From: Nephromyces sp. MM_2019
Lineage: Eukaryota; Apicomplexa; Aconoidasida; Nephromycida
Direction of reading: 5' to 3'
Length of the DNA: 64,000 bases
Assembly (NCBI GenBank): GCA_015657535.1
Contig: JADHZB010002109.1
Coordinates: forward strand, 19,697-83,696
The notes beneath the pieces were generated by a model. The model did no database searches. It was not told the DNA's origin and saw only the letters and a program-made list of their open reading frames with translations. Below, one piece after another: positions 1-10,489 of the stretch. The translations under genes were made by a program, and so were the position numbers. The first letter of the stretch is position 1, and each line of letters opens with the position of its first letter.

Positions 1-1898
1 ATGGACTGTCTCCAACTTGTTTACTGACGTATCACTTATTGACCGATTCCAACGATTCAACTCTTCCTCTACCCCACGGACCCCCGAAAACCTTGATACT
101 TCGACAACTTCTCCATCAATAAATTATTTTCAACCACCTGTTATGTCAAATCATATGCCTAACATTAATGATGGGGAATATGGTGGAAGAGGTAGAAGTA
201 CAAACCATATCGAAATGCAGGGCCTTCTACCCAAATATTATTCTGACATAAACAGAATAAGGGCTCAGGACTACTCGGATTATGATAAAATGATTATAAA
301 GTGGAATAAGCCAGACAACTACGAAGTAATCCGCAAAATTGGCCGTGGCAAATATAGCGATGTATTTGAGGGTATTGATATAAGGACCAACAAGCCTTGT
401 GTTCTGAAAACACTCAAGCCCGTGAAAAAAAGAAAAATTAAAAGGGAAATCAAAATACTTAAAAATCTATATGATGGACCGAACATTGTAAAGCTGTTGG
501 ATGTTGTCAAAGACCCTGCAAGCAAAACTCCAACTCTGGTAATATAATCAGGGATATAGATCTAACTTAACTTATAATATCCCTTAACTCATGTATATAA
601 AATTCAAGGAAGAAAAATTTTTTGAACTTAATCTATTATGATCCATTGAATTATTTTTGCTTAGGTATTTGAGCATATTGAAAACACAGAATTTAGGTCA
701 TTATATCCCATTTTTAGCAGCTATGATGTTCGCTACTACATTTATGAATTATTGAAGGTAATCCACAAGTTTTACACTTTGAATGAACACAGGGTTTAAA
801 GCATCAATCATATAAATTTCATTTCCCAGGCTCTTGATTATTGCCATAGCCAAGGCATCATGCATAGAGATGTTAAACCACATAACATTGTAGTTAATCC
901 TGAGACAAAGTAAGCTTTTGGACTTAATTCATCATGTTACCTTATTACATTTATTTACCCCATTTTATTCTTATTTTCAAGGGAAATAAGGCTAATTGAT
1001 TGGGGGCTAGCTGAATTCTATCACGAAGGTAGAGAATATAATGTTCGGGTAAGCTTGATCTTTATCACTTTAAAATTACAATAAACGAAATTAAATTTCT
1101 ACGAGTGTGAGCCTTCAACGATCTAACATATAAAGTTCAACCTTTACATTCAGGTTGCCAGTCGATATTATAAAGGTCCCGAATTACTTATTGACCAATT
1201 AATTTATGACTACTCGTTGGACATATGGAGCCTTGGATGCGTTTTCGCTGGAATTGTAATTCAATTTTTTAAATTAGCACAAAAACTTACTTTTAACAAA
1301 ATCGACCTTCTACCTACCCTTAGATATTTCAAAGGGAACCCTTTTTCTATGGCCAAGACAACTTTGATCAATTGGTAAAGATAAGCAGAGTTTTAGGTAT
1401 GTCTATGAAATTTCGAACTATGATAATTACTTTTGATCAAATTTAGTTTTATATCTCAATACTATTTTCAATTAATCTTATTAATAGGTACAGAGAAGCT
1501 TTATGCTTATGCAAATAGGTTTAATATTTCTTTTAGCCAAAAGTCAAAAGCACTACTTGGAAAGTAAGACAGCCATAATTTTAAAATCCTCCCAAGTATC
1601 TTGATAAATATTAAACACTTTATTTTTAGTAAAAAGACCAGGAATTGGGATGAATTCATAACTGATGAAAATAAACACCTTTGCTGCAGCAATGCGATTG
1701 ACTTGGTCAATAAAATGCTTGTTTACGATCATACTAAGCGAATCACCCCCTTTGATGCTATGCGACACCCATACTTCAGCACTTTAAGGGTAAACTATAT
1801 ATATTAAACTTGTAACTATTTTATTAAGCTGGATAATTCTTACGGAATAAAATTCACTTTATTTCAAAATTCAGACAGGAGCTGAAAATTCTCAATAA
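1..1898 (+). CDS. CK2A: Casein kinase 2 catalytic subunit alpha (5' end outside window)
   Basis: Ser/Thr kinase of the CK2 family. Eight exons read in phase: <2-538, 665-757, 830-909, 982-1048, 1154-1255, 1324-1396, 1488-1563, 1630-1789, with a last exon 1875-1898 that adds TGAENSQ and stop. Visible kinase signatures are the Gly loop [12 protein letters not shown], the basic CK2 stretch [15 protein letters not shown], the catalytic loop [15 protein letters not shown] (the CK2 form of DFG), and the activation segment [12 protein letters not shown]. About 105 codons lie before the kinase core and the frame is open from base 2, so the true start is upstream or is an internal ATG (for example base 143). 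A long N-terminal extension is reported for Theileria parva CK2 alpha. Identity is secure; only the 5' end is unresolved. Confidence 0.93.
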
Positions 1899-3138
1899 AA
1901 TTTCCCGCTTTATATAGCAACCAACATTCCTCTCCAAATAATTTGCCTTTTGTACTAATTAATCACTTATAGCCATAACAATATAATAACCTAATATTTA
2001 TTTAACACTTTCCTAACCTTTTGAAAATCAACACTTCTTTTAGAATATTTGTTAAAATTTCTCAAAATATGAACTTTAATTCACACCTGAAGTAGATACA
2101 ACCGAGAAGAAATCTAGAATCTGAGAATTTTTGATTATTTGCTTTAACGATTTTCACTAGGAATTGCAAATACTACTCAATGAATTAAACATAAAACGAG
2201 GAATCTATATACTTTTAGAATAAATTATGCGAATCCACAACATAAAAATGATTTTCTACACTATTTCGATACTATCTCTTGACTATTTAATAAAATACTA
2301 GAACTTTAATATAACTTTATCATCTAGGTTGATTTTCTATTGATTATTTGGTAAAACTAGTTAAATTAAAGTAATTGTACTGGCTTATTTACACATTTGA
2401 TTTAGATTTGAACCAACTATCCTCGAAAACTTGAACGAAAACAAATTGTAATTTTCTTTAGTCAAAATTAAAGTAACCAAACTACGAGAAATATTGCCAA
2501 TGTTCGAGAACGTAAAAGTCTTATTATTCACATCAACGCAAAAATGTAAAAACGATTAGCCTTTCAAAACATTTTGCACATAATTCATAAAGGGATTAAA
2601 GCAGAGAAAGAGCCAACAAAAATCACCTTGTCTAGTTATAAAATTAGTAGTCTTTAGCAATTCTAGACTCTATACTGTCTTAGTACTTTAATGTATAAAA
2701 TGTTAGGTCTCAAATTAGTCCTTGTGAATCTCATTTAAGATCATATAAAAGAACTGATGTTATTATTCTATAAATGAAGGAATCAAGAATCATTGAATTA
2801 ATCTTTTCCCATCTTTGTGATGGACTATAGATAATTTAGTATGAATAGTTGCTAAAAAGACAATCGTACTAACTTAAACAGATTTACGAATGAGCTAACA
2901 ATTAATTCATTTCTTAAATGTCATAAAGATTCTATCGGTCGTCTTTAAAATGTTTAACAAATGTAAAGTGTTTTCTTTTCTATTTTTTTAAAAATCGCTA
3001 TAACAATTTATTAGATCAATTTTAGAACCTCAAACCTGTCTTAATTGAACCGAATTCGGTAGGATTCGAATTTGTTGTGAAGAAAGCAAGTATCTAATTT
3101 ATGCAATTCTTATTGATTATTGCTCTACAATTTTCGTA
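1899..3138. other. Intergenic, no gene seen
   Basis: About 1.2 kb of AT-rich sequence between CK2 alpha and the HNH-like gene. I found no open frame with splice signals or family similarity on either strand. It presumably holds the CK2 3' UTR and the promoter of the next gene. Confidence 0.5.
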
Positions 3139-4053
3139 ATGTTCAACTGCCGTATGTGCCAACTGCCTTTTAAGTCATATTTTGGCTTGGATGAAGACTC
3201 TACCTCTAAATCAACATCTGAAAAAGAAAAGACTGAGAGAAATGATGTTACAAGTCCCAATAATGCTTATAATGTAAAGATGTCCACAATATCAGATTTG
3301 TTGAAAGTTTATTATTAAAACTTGTTTCAAATTTTTATTTGTCAATCTGAATAGGCATTCTCACAAGGAAAATTTGAAATCAGATCACCCGAGGAGATTG
3401 CAGAAATTTGTAAAACTTGGGAAATGTATATTCATCCCAGAGCTAAAGAGTTTTGGACATCTCCAGAGAAGCTTCAAAAAATATTACGTATGATTTGTTG
3501 TTACAACATTTATTTATGAGGCCCTAATATTGTTAAGCAGAACACTTTTGGAAATTACATTCATGTTAACAAAATTCAACTTAAACAAGTACTTTTTCTT
3601 AAAAATAATGTAGATCATGTAGCTTCAAATATCGATCGAAGTTCTGACCCTATATTGGGTGATGATAATGCTTGTACAATCTGGAGGGGAGACATTAATG
3701 AAGAAACAGGGTATCCAGTGATGCCTTTTTTCAGGGGCTCAGATGACCAAGTTTCTATATCTTATGTAAACCGAATATTAGCACTACTTTATGCAGGTTG
3801 GTATATAGGATTATTCAAAATATGAATTTCTCATATGAAACAAGACCTAATCTACATTAGTAATTATAATAGACTAGTTGCAATAAAGTTAATGTGACCA
3901 AAACGTTCGAGTATGTGTTTTACCTTGTTCTAAGATGAAGAATCGTTCAATGAGCTGAAAAAGAAACCAACGACAGCATTTCCAACTGTGTGCAAGAATC
4001 CTTTGTGTATTTCACTAACTCACGTTGCTTTAGATGATCCGGAGGAAGAATAG
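3139..4053 (+). CDS. HNH/His-Me-finger nuclease-like protein
   Basis: Four exons: 3139-3273, 3355-3487, 3614-3796, 3935-4053, giving 189 aa with matching phases. The N-terminus carries a CxxC pair (NCRMCQLPF). The second half follows the layout of the HNH or zinc-loop homing-endonuclease domain: CTIWRGDINEETGYPV, then a Val-Asn-Arg helix (VNRILALLY), then a C-terminal CKNPLCISLTH, which resembles the family pattern C-x-N-P-x-C-x-x-x-x-H. The usual first catalytic His before the Cys cluster is not obvious, so activity is doubtful. No signal peptide is visible. In apicomplexans such domains can occur as small stand-alone proteins of unknown role. The domain call is by pattern only. The gene ends 331 bp from the end of the convergent Tic22-like gene. 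Confidence 0.6.
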
Positions 4054-4384
4054 TGTGTTAAAAAGAGATTTAAATACTAACTAGGATTACAGAGCATTTA
4101 TAAAATTTTTTAAGATGTAGAAAAGTTTGTTAAGCAGATATACTACCAGAGATTTGTTAATGGGTTAATTAAAGTATCGAAAGAAAATAATTTTAAATTA
4201 TATGTTGTTTTAAGTTATTAGAATCTGAAGTTAGTTTAAGAATAGGGAAATGTTCTCGAATTTATTAAAATAGTGTGAAAAAGTGTGATCTTGATAATAA
4301 AATAGTTTTAAAATTTCCTTCGGATTATAATTTTCTATTAGTAATACCAAATTTAATTTTTTATCAAAATACATAAGACTTCTT
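4054..4384. other. Convergent intergenic spacer
   Basis: 331 bp of AT-rich DNA between the stop codons of the HNH-like gene (+) and the Tic22-like gene (-). It must hold both 3' UTRs and poly(A) signals. Nothing else is seen. Confidence 0.5.
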
Positions 4385-5484
4385 TTAGAAGAAAAATTTT
4401 GATGCTAAAGTACCTTTGCCTCTTGCAGATTTTATGAATTCAGTGTTTGAAGAACTTGCAATATATGTGATCGATTTAAGTGCTGTTTCATTCTGATAGA
4501 AAATTAAGGATAATTATAATGAAAATTTATTGTAAAAAGATTTACCTTTTGGTGAACATGCAATAGTTCAATCAAATCCACAACTTTTATCTTTGGAATT
4601 TGAGGTTGTATATTATGAGCGGCTAGGTAATTGTTCCAAGTTGAGTGTAAGTCATCCAGATCAAGAAAAAATGGTGATGAAATTCCATTGTTATTATTTA
4701 GCGACATTCCTTCAATATAAAAAACAGGTATTTGAGGGGGTCCATTAGTCTTTGCCTTCTTATCAATGTATTTCCAAGCATTTTTAACCTGGTTTTAATA
4801 TATGTTTCCATTGGAAATTTAGACTTTTATAGAAAAAACAAGTGTCTCTTATAACTGATTCTTAAAAAAAGCAATCACCTGTTTGCTATTAGGATAAATT
4901 TTCCATAATGATCCTTGATTATCTTTTATATTTTTAACAAATTTCCATGATTTAGATAAAGGCATGCAACAAACCCTAATGTCTACATTATTTGTTCCTG
5001 AAATAATTTTCATAAATTTTAAAATAACTAAATTAGTCGAATTCTGTTAAAAAATAATACAGGCATTACCACTTGCTTGAATCATTTCATTAAGCATTGC
5101 TTCCGCATCCTCTCTTTCAAAAAATAAGATCGCAACATTTTTATCTTTCCTGGAAAAGAGAATTGATAATGAGGTAGTTATAATTTTAACAAATATAATT
5201 TCAATCACTTTTTTAAAAATCTAGGCTAATTAAAATACACCATAGATGTTATCCAATTAATTGAGAAAATGGCTAACAAAGAGCGAAAGATTATTAACTA
5301 ACCATGGCACTAAGTATGGTGAAGATTGACTGTTTGTAATAGTGTATGTAGGAATTCTCTTGAGTTTTTTGGTCAAAGAATAAGAGTTGTAATTATTGTA
5401 CCATAAGGAGCTATCAACATCTAGGATGAGGTTAACAAAAGTTATGGTAAAGAATAATATAAAGCTTAAAGTAAAAGGAGTCAT
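4385..5484 (-). CDS. TIC22: Tic22-like apicoplast protein import factor
   Basis: Tic22 is a soluble chaperone-like protein between plastid membranes that takes part in preprotein import; apicomplexans use it for apicoplast import. Five exons on the minus strand: about 5484-5301, 5149-5070, 4997-4879, 4788-4546, 4492-4385. The first residues form a strong signal peptide (MTPFTLSFILFFTITFVNLI) followed by a Ser/Thr/Asn/Lys-rich stretch. The body shows the Tic22 layout: VAILFFEREDAEAMLNEM (the family's fF.ked A...l), a short strand VDIRVCCMPL, a mid segment ending in NSKQVKNAW, IPVFYIEGM, then SPFFLDLDDLHSTWNNY (matching 'P.ff.keDL...w'). Length is about 240 aa, usual for the family. It is the first of three minus-strand genes with leaders for the apicoplast. 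ATG at 5484 was chosen because the in-frame codon before it is only TTG. Confidence 0.72.
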
Positions 5485-6061
5485 CAAGTAAAAATTTATG
5501 CTCTTATATGTTGGATATAAGTCATCTTCCTATTATTCTCAGATTATCAAGTATAAATTTCACTCTGTGTTAAGAATCAAATTGATAAGATAATTTTATT
5601 TCAATATAGACATATCAGTAAAGTATAGTTAGAAATTTAGAGTAACCAGTTTTAAAATTGAATCATAATTTCAATATTCTTGATGAATATATCATGATTT
5701 CATACTATTAACCTATACCTTATTTATCCTTTTATACACACCTCATTAGTTCAAAAATTCGATCATCGAGTATTTTTGAAAGTTTATTGTTATTGCTATG
5801 CTCAAATATTTAAAGTAGCCTTTTAAAAAAATTTTGATAGAGCCGTAGTAAGCATTATTTTTAGTTAATACGATAATAAATTTACAATTCATATGGGATT
5901 TTTTCGATTCTGATATTTTAAATTATATTTCAAATTATATTAAAGTAAATATATACTTATAATACAAGAGTTATTAAATACAATTAAAGTAGTACACAAA
6001 AAATGAGATATATGGGGTATTATAAATCGTTTTAAATAAAAATTAATTCAGTAACATTGTT
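5485..6061. other. Spacer between Tic22-like and GatB genes
   Basis: 577 bp of AT-rich DNA between two co-oriented minus-strand genes. It would contain the GatB 3' UTR and the promoter of the Tic22-like gene. I see no other coding signal. Confidence 0.5.
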
Positions 6062-9000
6062 CTAAAAGCTGGTGTTGTTAAGAATTAGTTTTAAATAATT
6101 GTCTGTGATTTTAGGATTTAGCCTATATTCGGATCTTTCCATAATCTTCGACATAAAAAATTTATAAAGATTTCTCTTACCAGCTCTGCAGTAAAAATAA
6201 TCTCGAAAAATTAATTATAATCATAAAGACGCTTAAAGAAAATTTTACTCATAAATTCGTTCAAATATGTGATTATTGTCTTATGAGTTATCAAAAATGA
6301 TGTTTTAGAACCTGTAGAGTGAAACCTGGTCATTGAATTCTTTGATCACCGATTGAATAGACTTAATTATCTTATCGCATTCATTAACTTGCTAAATTCG
6401 AGTAAACAAGATAATAAAAGAATAAATCAATTGGGAATTTTTTCTTTATTGATGAACCATTCTCATTGCAAATATACTTACTCTAAGGTTGTATTTATTG
6501 ATTAGATATTTCAAGGTTTTCTCAGGCTCAACATAGGATTTTTTAATAATTATTTTGGCAATCTGTTATAAAAGGTTTTAGAGTTTCATTAAAAACAAAT
6601 ATTTTTATAAGCATTATTTGAATCAAAACACAAGCATATACAAAAAGAATAATGAACTCACTTGGTGGTTTATTACTCCTTTTTCAATTAAATGTAACAA
6701 ATTCCTTAGCTTCACAGGGCTTTCAAAGTAGAATTGTTTTATATGAAAACTTAAGTTTAATTTATCTCATTATGATATTTAGTATTTTGACTAAATTGGT
6801 TAAGATATTATTAATAATTTCATGTATTATTGAGATTTAAGTTATAAATTAACTTTTACCTGAAGGAAAGTTTGTTTCCATCAAATTGGTGGGACAATTC
6901 ATTAATTATCCACCTGTTTCAATTGTAATAAGTATCTAAATAAAAAAGAGTAGTTATATTACATACTTGGCTGCATTCCCAGCATTAACGTCTAATTTTA
7001 TAATTTCTTCAAAATACTCTGACATCTAATTATGAAATAATGTATATAAGAACCTTGAATTACTTCATAGATAAATATTAGATTAAAATTACCTGTTTAT
7101 TTTTTGCTATAATGTTGGCAAGCTTCGAATCCATGCCAGAAATCTTCGCATAATTACTGATTTTAATATGTGGTAGTTTCTCAGAGCTAAAAAATAGAAA
7201 GAATGAGAGTTGCTGAGTTATTATATACATACTATACACCAAACAATAATTTGTTATCTAAGGTCTTAATATAGTATAAATAACATGCTTCATATTAATA
7301 ATTCTTAATTTTAATGGAATTTATGTTGTATGAAGATTAAATGTTATGTTTGTCATCTAATCAAATTATGCAGATATTTTCTCAAAATAACTGAAGATTA
7401 CCTTGTATCAGATCGTTTGGTATTAACAATGGCTTGCTCTGGTAAATCAAATTCTGGCATATATAGGTAGTCACGATTAGACTCTTTAAGCCTTGACTCT
7501 TCAGTAACCTAATTGTAATTATTAATTCTTCATTATATGGGACATGTTATCTTATCTTTCCAAACCTTTGCCTTTTCATTCCAGAATCGAGATTCATTTC
7601 GTTTTCTGTAATTTACATTTTCTAGGCTTTGATGCTGTCTTATAACTTCATATTTTATTGCTCTTCTTATTGCCTTTAACGAGTTCAAATTTTTTATTTC
7701 AACCTAAGATGCAGTATGAAGTTACAAGATTATAGCTGTAATCTATTTGGCCGTTGGGGAAACCTTACTCGACCGTGCCTTGAATGGGTGTCTTTTATCT
7801 CTAATGAAATGTTAACATCGCATCGAAATTGCCCACTTTCCAAGTTGCATTCGGAGATACCTAAGATAATTTATACAAAATTGTGATATTCTCAATAGTT
7901 TAATTATTTTTAGAGAAATAAAAAGATTGAAATCCCTGAGTTTCAGTGCAATTGAGATAAGACCATACCAATATTTCGAAATAAGTCAATCAATGCATTG
8001 AGGTACTCAGTTACGGTTTCCGGGGACATTTGTTCAGCCTGTTGGTGTAATAATTGATAATTGGGGCGTGGGTTTGAAGCATAGAATATACTTATATAAT
8101 ATTAAAAATATACTGTAATGAGATACCCTTTAAAATTAAAAATAATATAAATATTTAATTTTATATACCTCGGAGACTATTTCAAGTAGGGGAATTCCTG
8201 CACGATTGAAATCGATAAACTTTTCACCATTCTGTAAGCAAACGTGCTTGAAATAAATCTCATTGTTTTGTTTTTTAGCTTCCAGTTTAAACCTTTTCAA
8301 TAGTTTTAGCGGTATCTTCCTCAAGTTGCAATTTAGCTATGGGGGATTTGATCCCTGATGCTGTAATAATCAATCCTTTGGATCCTATTGGACTGGTATC
8401 AGTAATGTTATGATTTAATTACTCCTCAATCTATACAATGAATCCAATGAAGTAAAATTACACATAAGCTGACCGTCTCTCTTGAGTAATCTGGTATTTT
8501 TTCGGTAAATCCAAATAGTAATAAAGTTTACGATCAAAAGATAAGACTTTGGCTATAAAAAAGAATAATTTTTATTGTTACTGATTTAAAGATTTATATG
8601 AACAAAATATAAACTAATGATGAAAAATTGCTTTTTTTCAAGTTTGTAAAAAATTTTTAATGAAATGTAGGTAATTGACACTGATAATTATTCTCTTACC
8701 CAAAGTGCAGTTCAAAGATTTAGCAGCGCAAATTGCCTTATCTACGCAGTCCATATTGATCTGTGGGAGTGTTCCGGGTTCTCCCATGCAGATAGAGCAA
8801 ACGGAAGAGTTCATAGGAGCGGATGGATCTGCCCGTACGCATGAGCAAAACAATTTTTGTTTAGTGTTGAGCTGTATGTGTGATTCAATGCCTATTAAAC
8901 ACTTTGATCTGCTTAGACGTTTTGGAAAAAAATTTCTCTTTACTTAACTTCAGAATGTAAAGTACGCTGACAATAAATCAACTAAGGGCATAAATATGCT

Positions 9001-9661
9001 AATCTAACCGAGATAATATTTCTTCAAACTTGTGATTTAGACTACCATCTGTGAAAATTGAAAAAAAAACTGAAGATAATTTCATTGCATTTTCATCGGT
9101 AGACACCTTATATATTAATAATTGTTGAACACTAACAAAAAAAAAGTTTTAAAACATCATTTCAATTTCTCGCAATGTTATGTCTGAGTGTTGAAAATTT
9201 TGGAAATACTTAGTTAAAAAGTTATAACATAAATCATATGTATTTCATCTTAAGGCTATGAGTTAAAAAATATTTCCTATTCTAAATAAATTTATTTCAA
9301 ATCAAAAGGCAAAAAATATTTAATTTATAAGAGAGTAATTAAAAAAATACATTTTTTGGAATAATAGAATCGAAGAACTACACACCAAAAATTGGTAATC
9401 CATACATTATTAATTCATCAGCTTTTTTCATCTAATTAGGCTATACAGGTATTGAGGTTGAGGCTACAATCCAATTATTTAGTAGTCACTATTACCTTGA
9501 CTTTTTAATATGCTTGAATTAGTTTTATGCTTCCGAGGTGTAATAAATTGCTTATGAAAGATCAAATCAAACGGAGTTCGATTGATATAAAATACTATCG
9601 ACTGAATGCATTTGCTCAACAATATTGTTAGAAGTAGGCAATAGGTAATGAGGAACTTCAT
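6062..9661 (-). CDS. gatB: Aspartyl/glutamyl-tRNA(Gln) amidotransferase subunit B, apicoplast
   Basis: GatB with GatA converts Glu-tRNA(Gln) to Gln-tRNA(Gln) in plastids. Sixteen exons were joined in phase: 9661-9496, 8942-8700, 8552-8462, 8392-8293, 8231-8169, 8038-7969, 7860-7769, 7703-7566, 7508-7402, 7186-7093, 7025-6967, 6913-6860, 6719-6662, 6562-6482, 6391-6312, 6185-6062, giving 539 aa. The N-terminus is a signal peptide (KFLITYCLLLTILLSKCIQS) followed by a Lys/Asn/Ser-rich transit-like stretch. GatB landmarks in order: IGIESHIQLNTKQKLFC, CSICMGEPGTLPQIN, SFDRKLYYYLDLPKKYQIT, FIDFNRAGIPLLEIVSE, ESGQFRCDVNISL, VEIKNLNSLKAIRRAI, RDYLYMPEFDLP, and the C-terminal YqeY-like end AGKRNLYKFFMSKIM. 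Intron 1 (546 bp, acceptor TTAAG) is unusually long and might hide a small exon. Function and apicoplast location follow from family knowledge plus the visible leader. Confidence 0.9.
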
Positions 9662-10489
9662 GTTTTTTGATTCTCTAGCTTTTTATTTAAGTATTGGTAA
9701 ATCATTAAAGATGAACTTGTGCTTTAGCCCCATGAAATGATTTTTTCCTATTGTTGAGTTTCAATGAGCTCAACTTCTCAGCATATGCATTTTTATCACT
9801 GTGCCTCAGGAGGAATTTCAGTTACGGCTTCAACTGTAATTGAGTAGTAGTTAATCTCAAATCTAGCGACAGTTATCATCAATATAAGATATCACTAACC
9901 TTGTGAAGAATAAGTGATTCATTCTGTGTGATAAATGTGTTGAATTCATATCCTTATTGTTGAAAACAAAATAAGAAATGCTTTTAATTATAGAATACTG
10001 TTAAGTAAAGTGCAATTTTTAATAATTAAATTATAATGATATTTTTTGTATTTATTAGCCATAGAGTCAGAATTGATTATAAGATTGATCAATTTTAAAT
10101 TGTTTTTTAATTTTTTATTTGTTTTTTTTTAATTTGTTATGCTTCAGAATTTACATATGAACAGTTCAGTTTCAACTATAAAGCTTAAACAATTTTCTAG
10201 GTTAAAAAGAGTGCGCTACTATTTTCAATTGATTGTTATTTTGTTAACCTAAGTTAATTGTTCTCAGTCGCCGTTTTAGTTAATTATTTCCTTTCAATAA
10301 GTAAAGGTGACATATATAATTTTAGTAGTTTGTAATAGATAATGCTTTTAATAGCTTTTTGTGAAAAGTAAAAGTTTTAGTAAAGTATTATAGAAGAGGG
10401 TGTACTAAAATAAATTTTGCTTTAATTAATTGTATTGTAATTCGTAATTATTTTTGTTATATTACAATTTTGTAAAATAATAAAAATAA
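9662..10489. other. Spacer between GatB and trigger-factor genes
   Basis: 828 bp of very AT-rich DNA upstream of GatB and downstream of the trigger-factor-like gene (both minus strand). No coding signal is seen. Confidence 0.5.
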
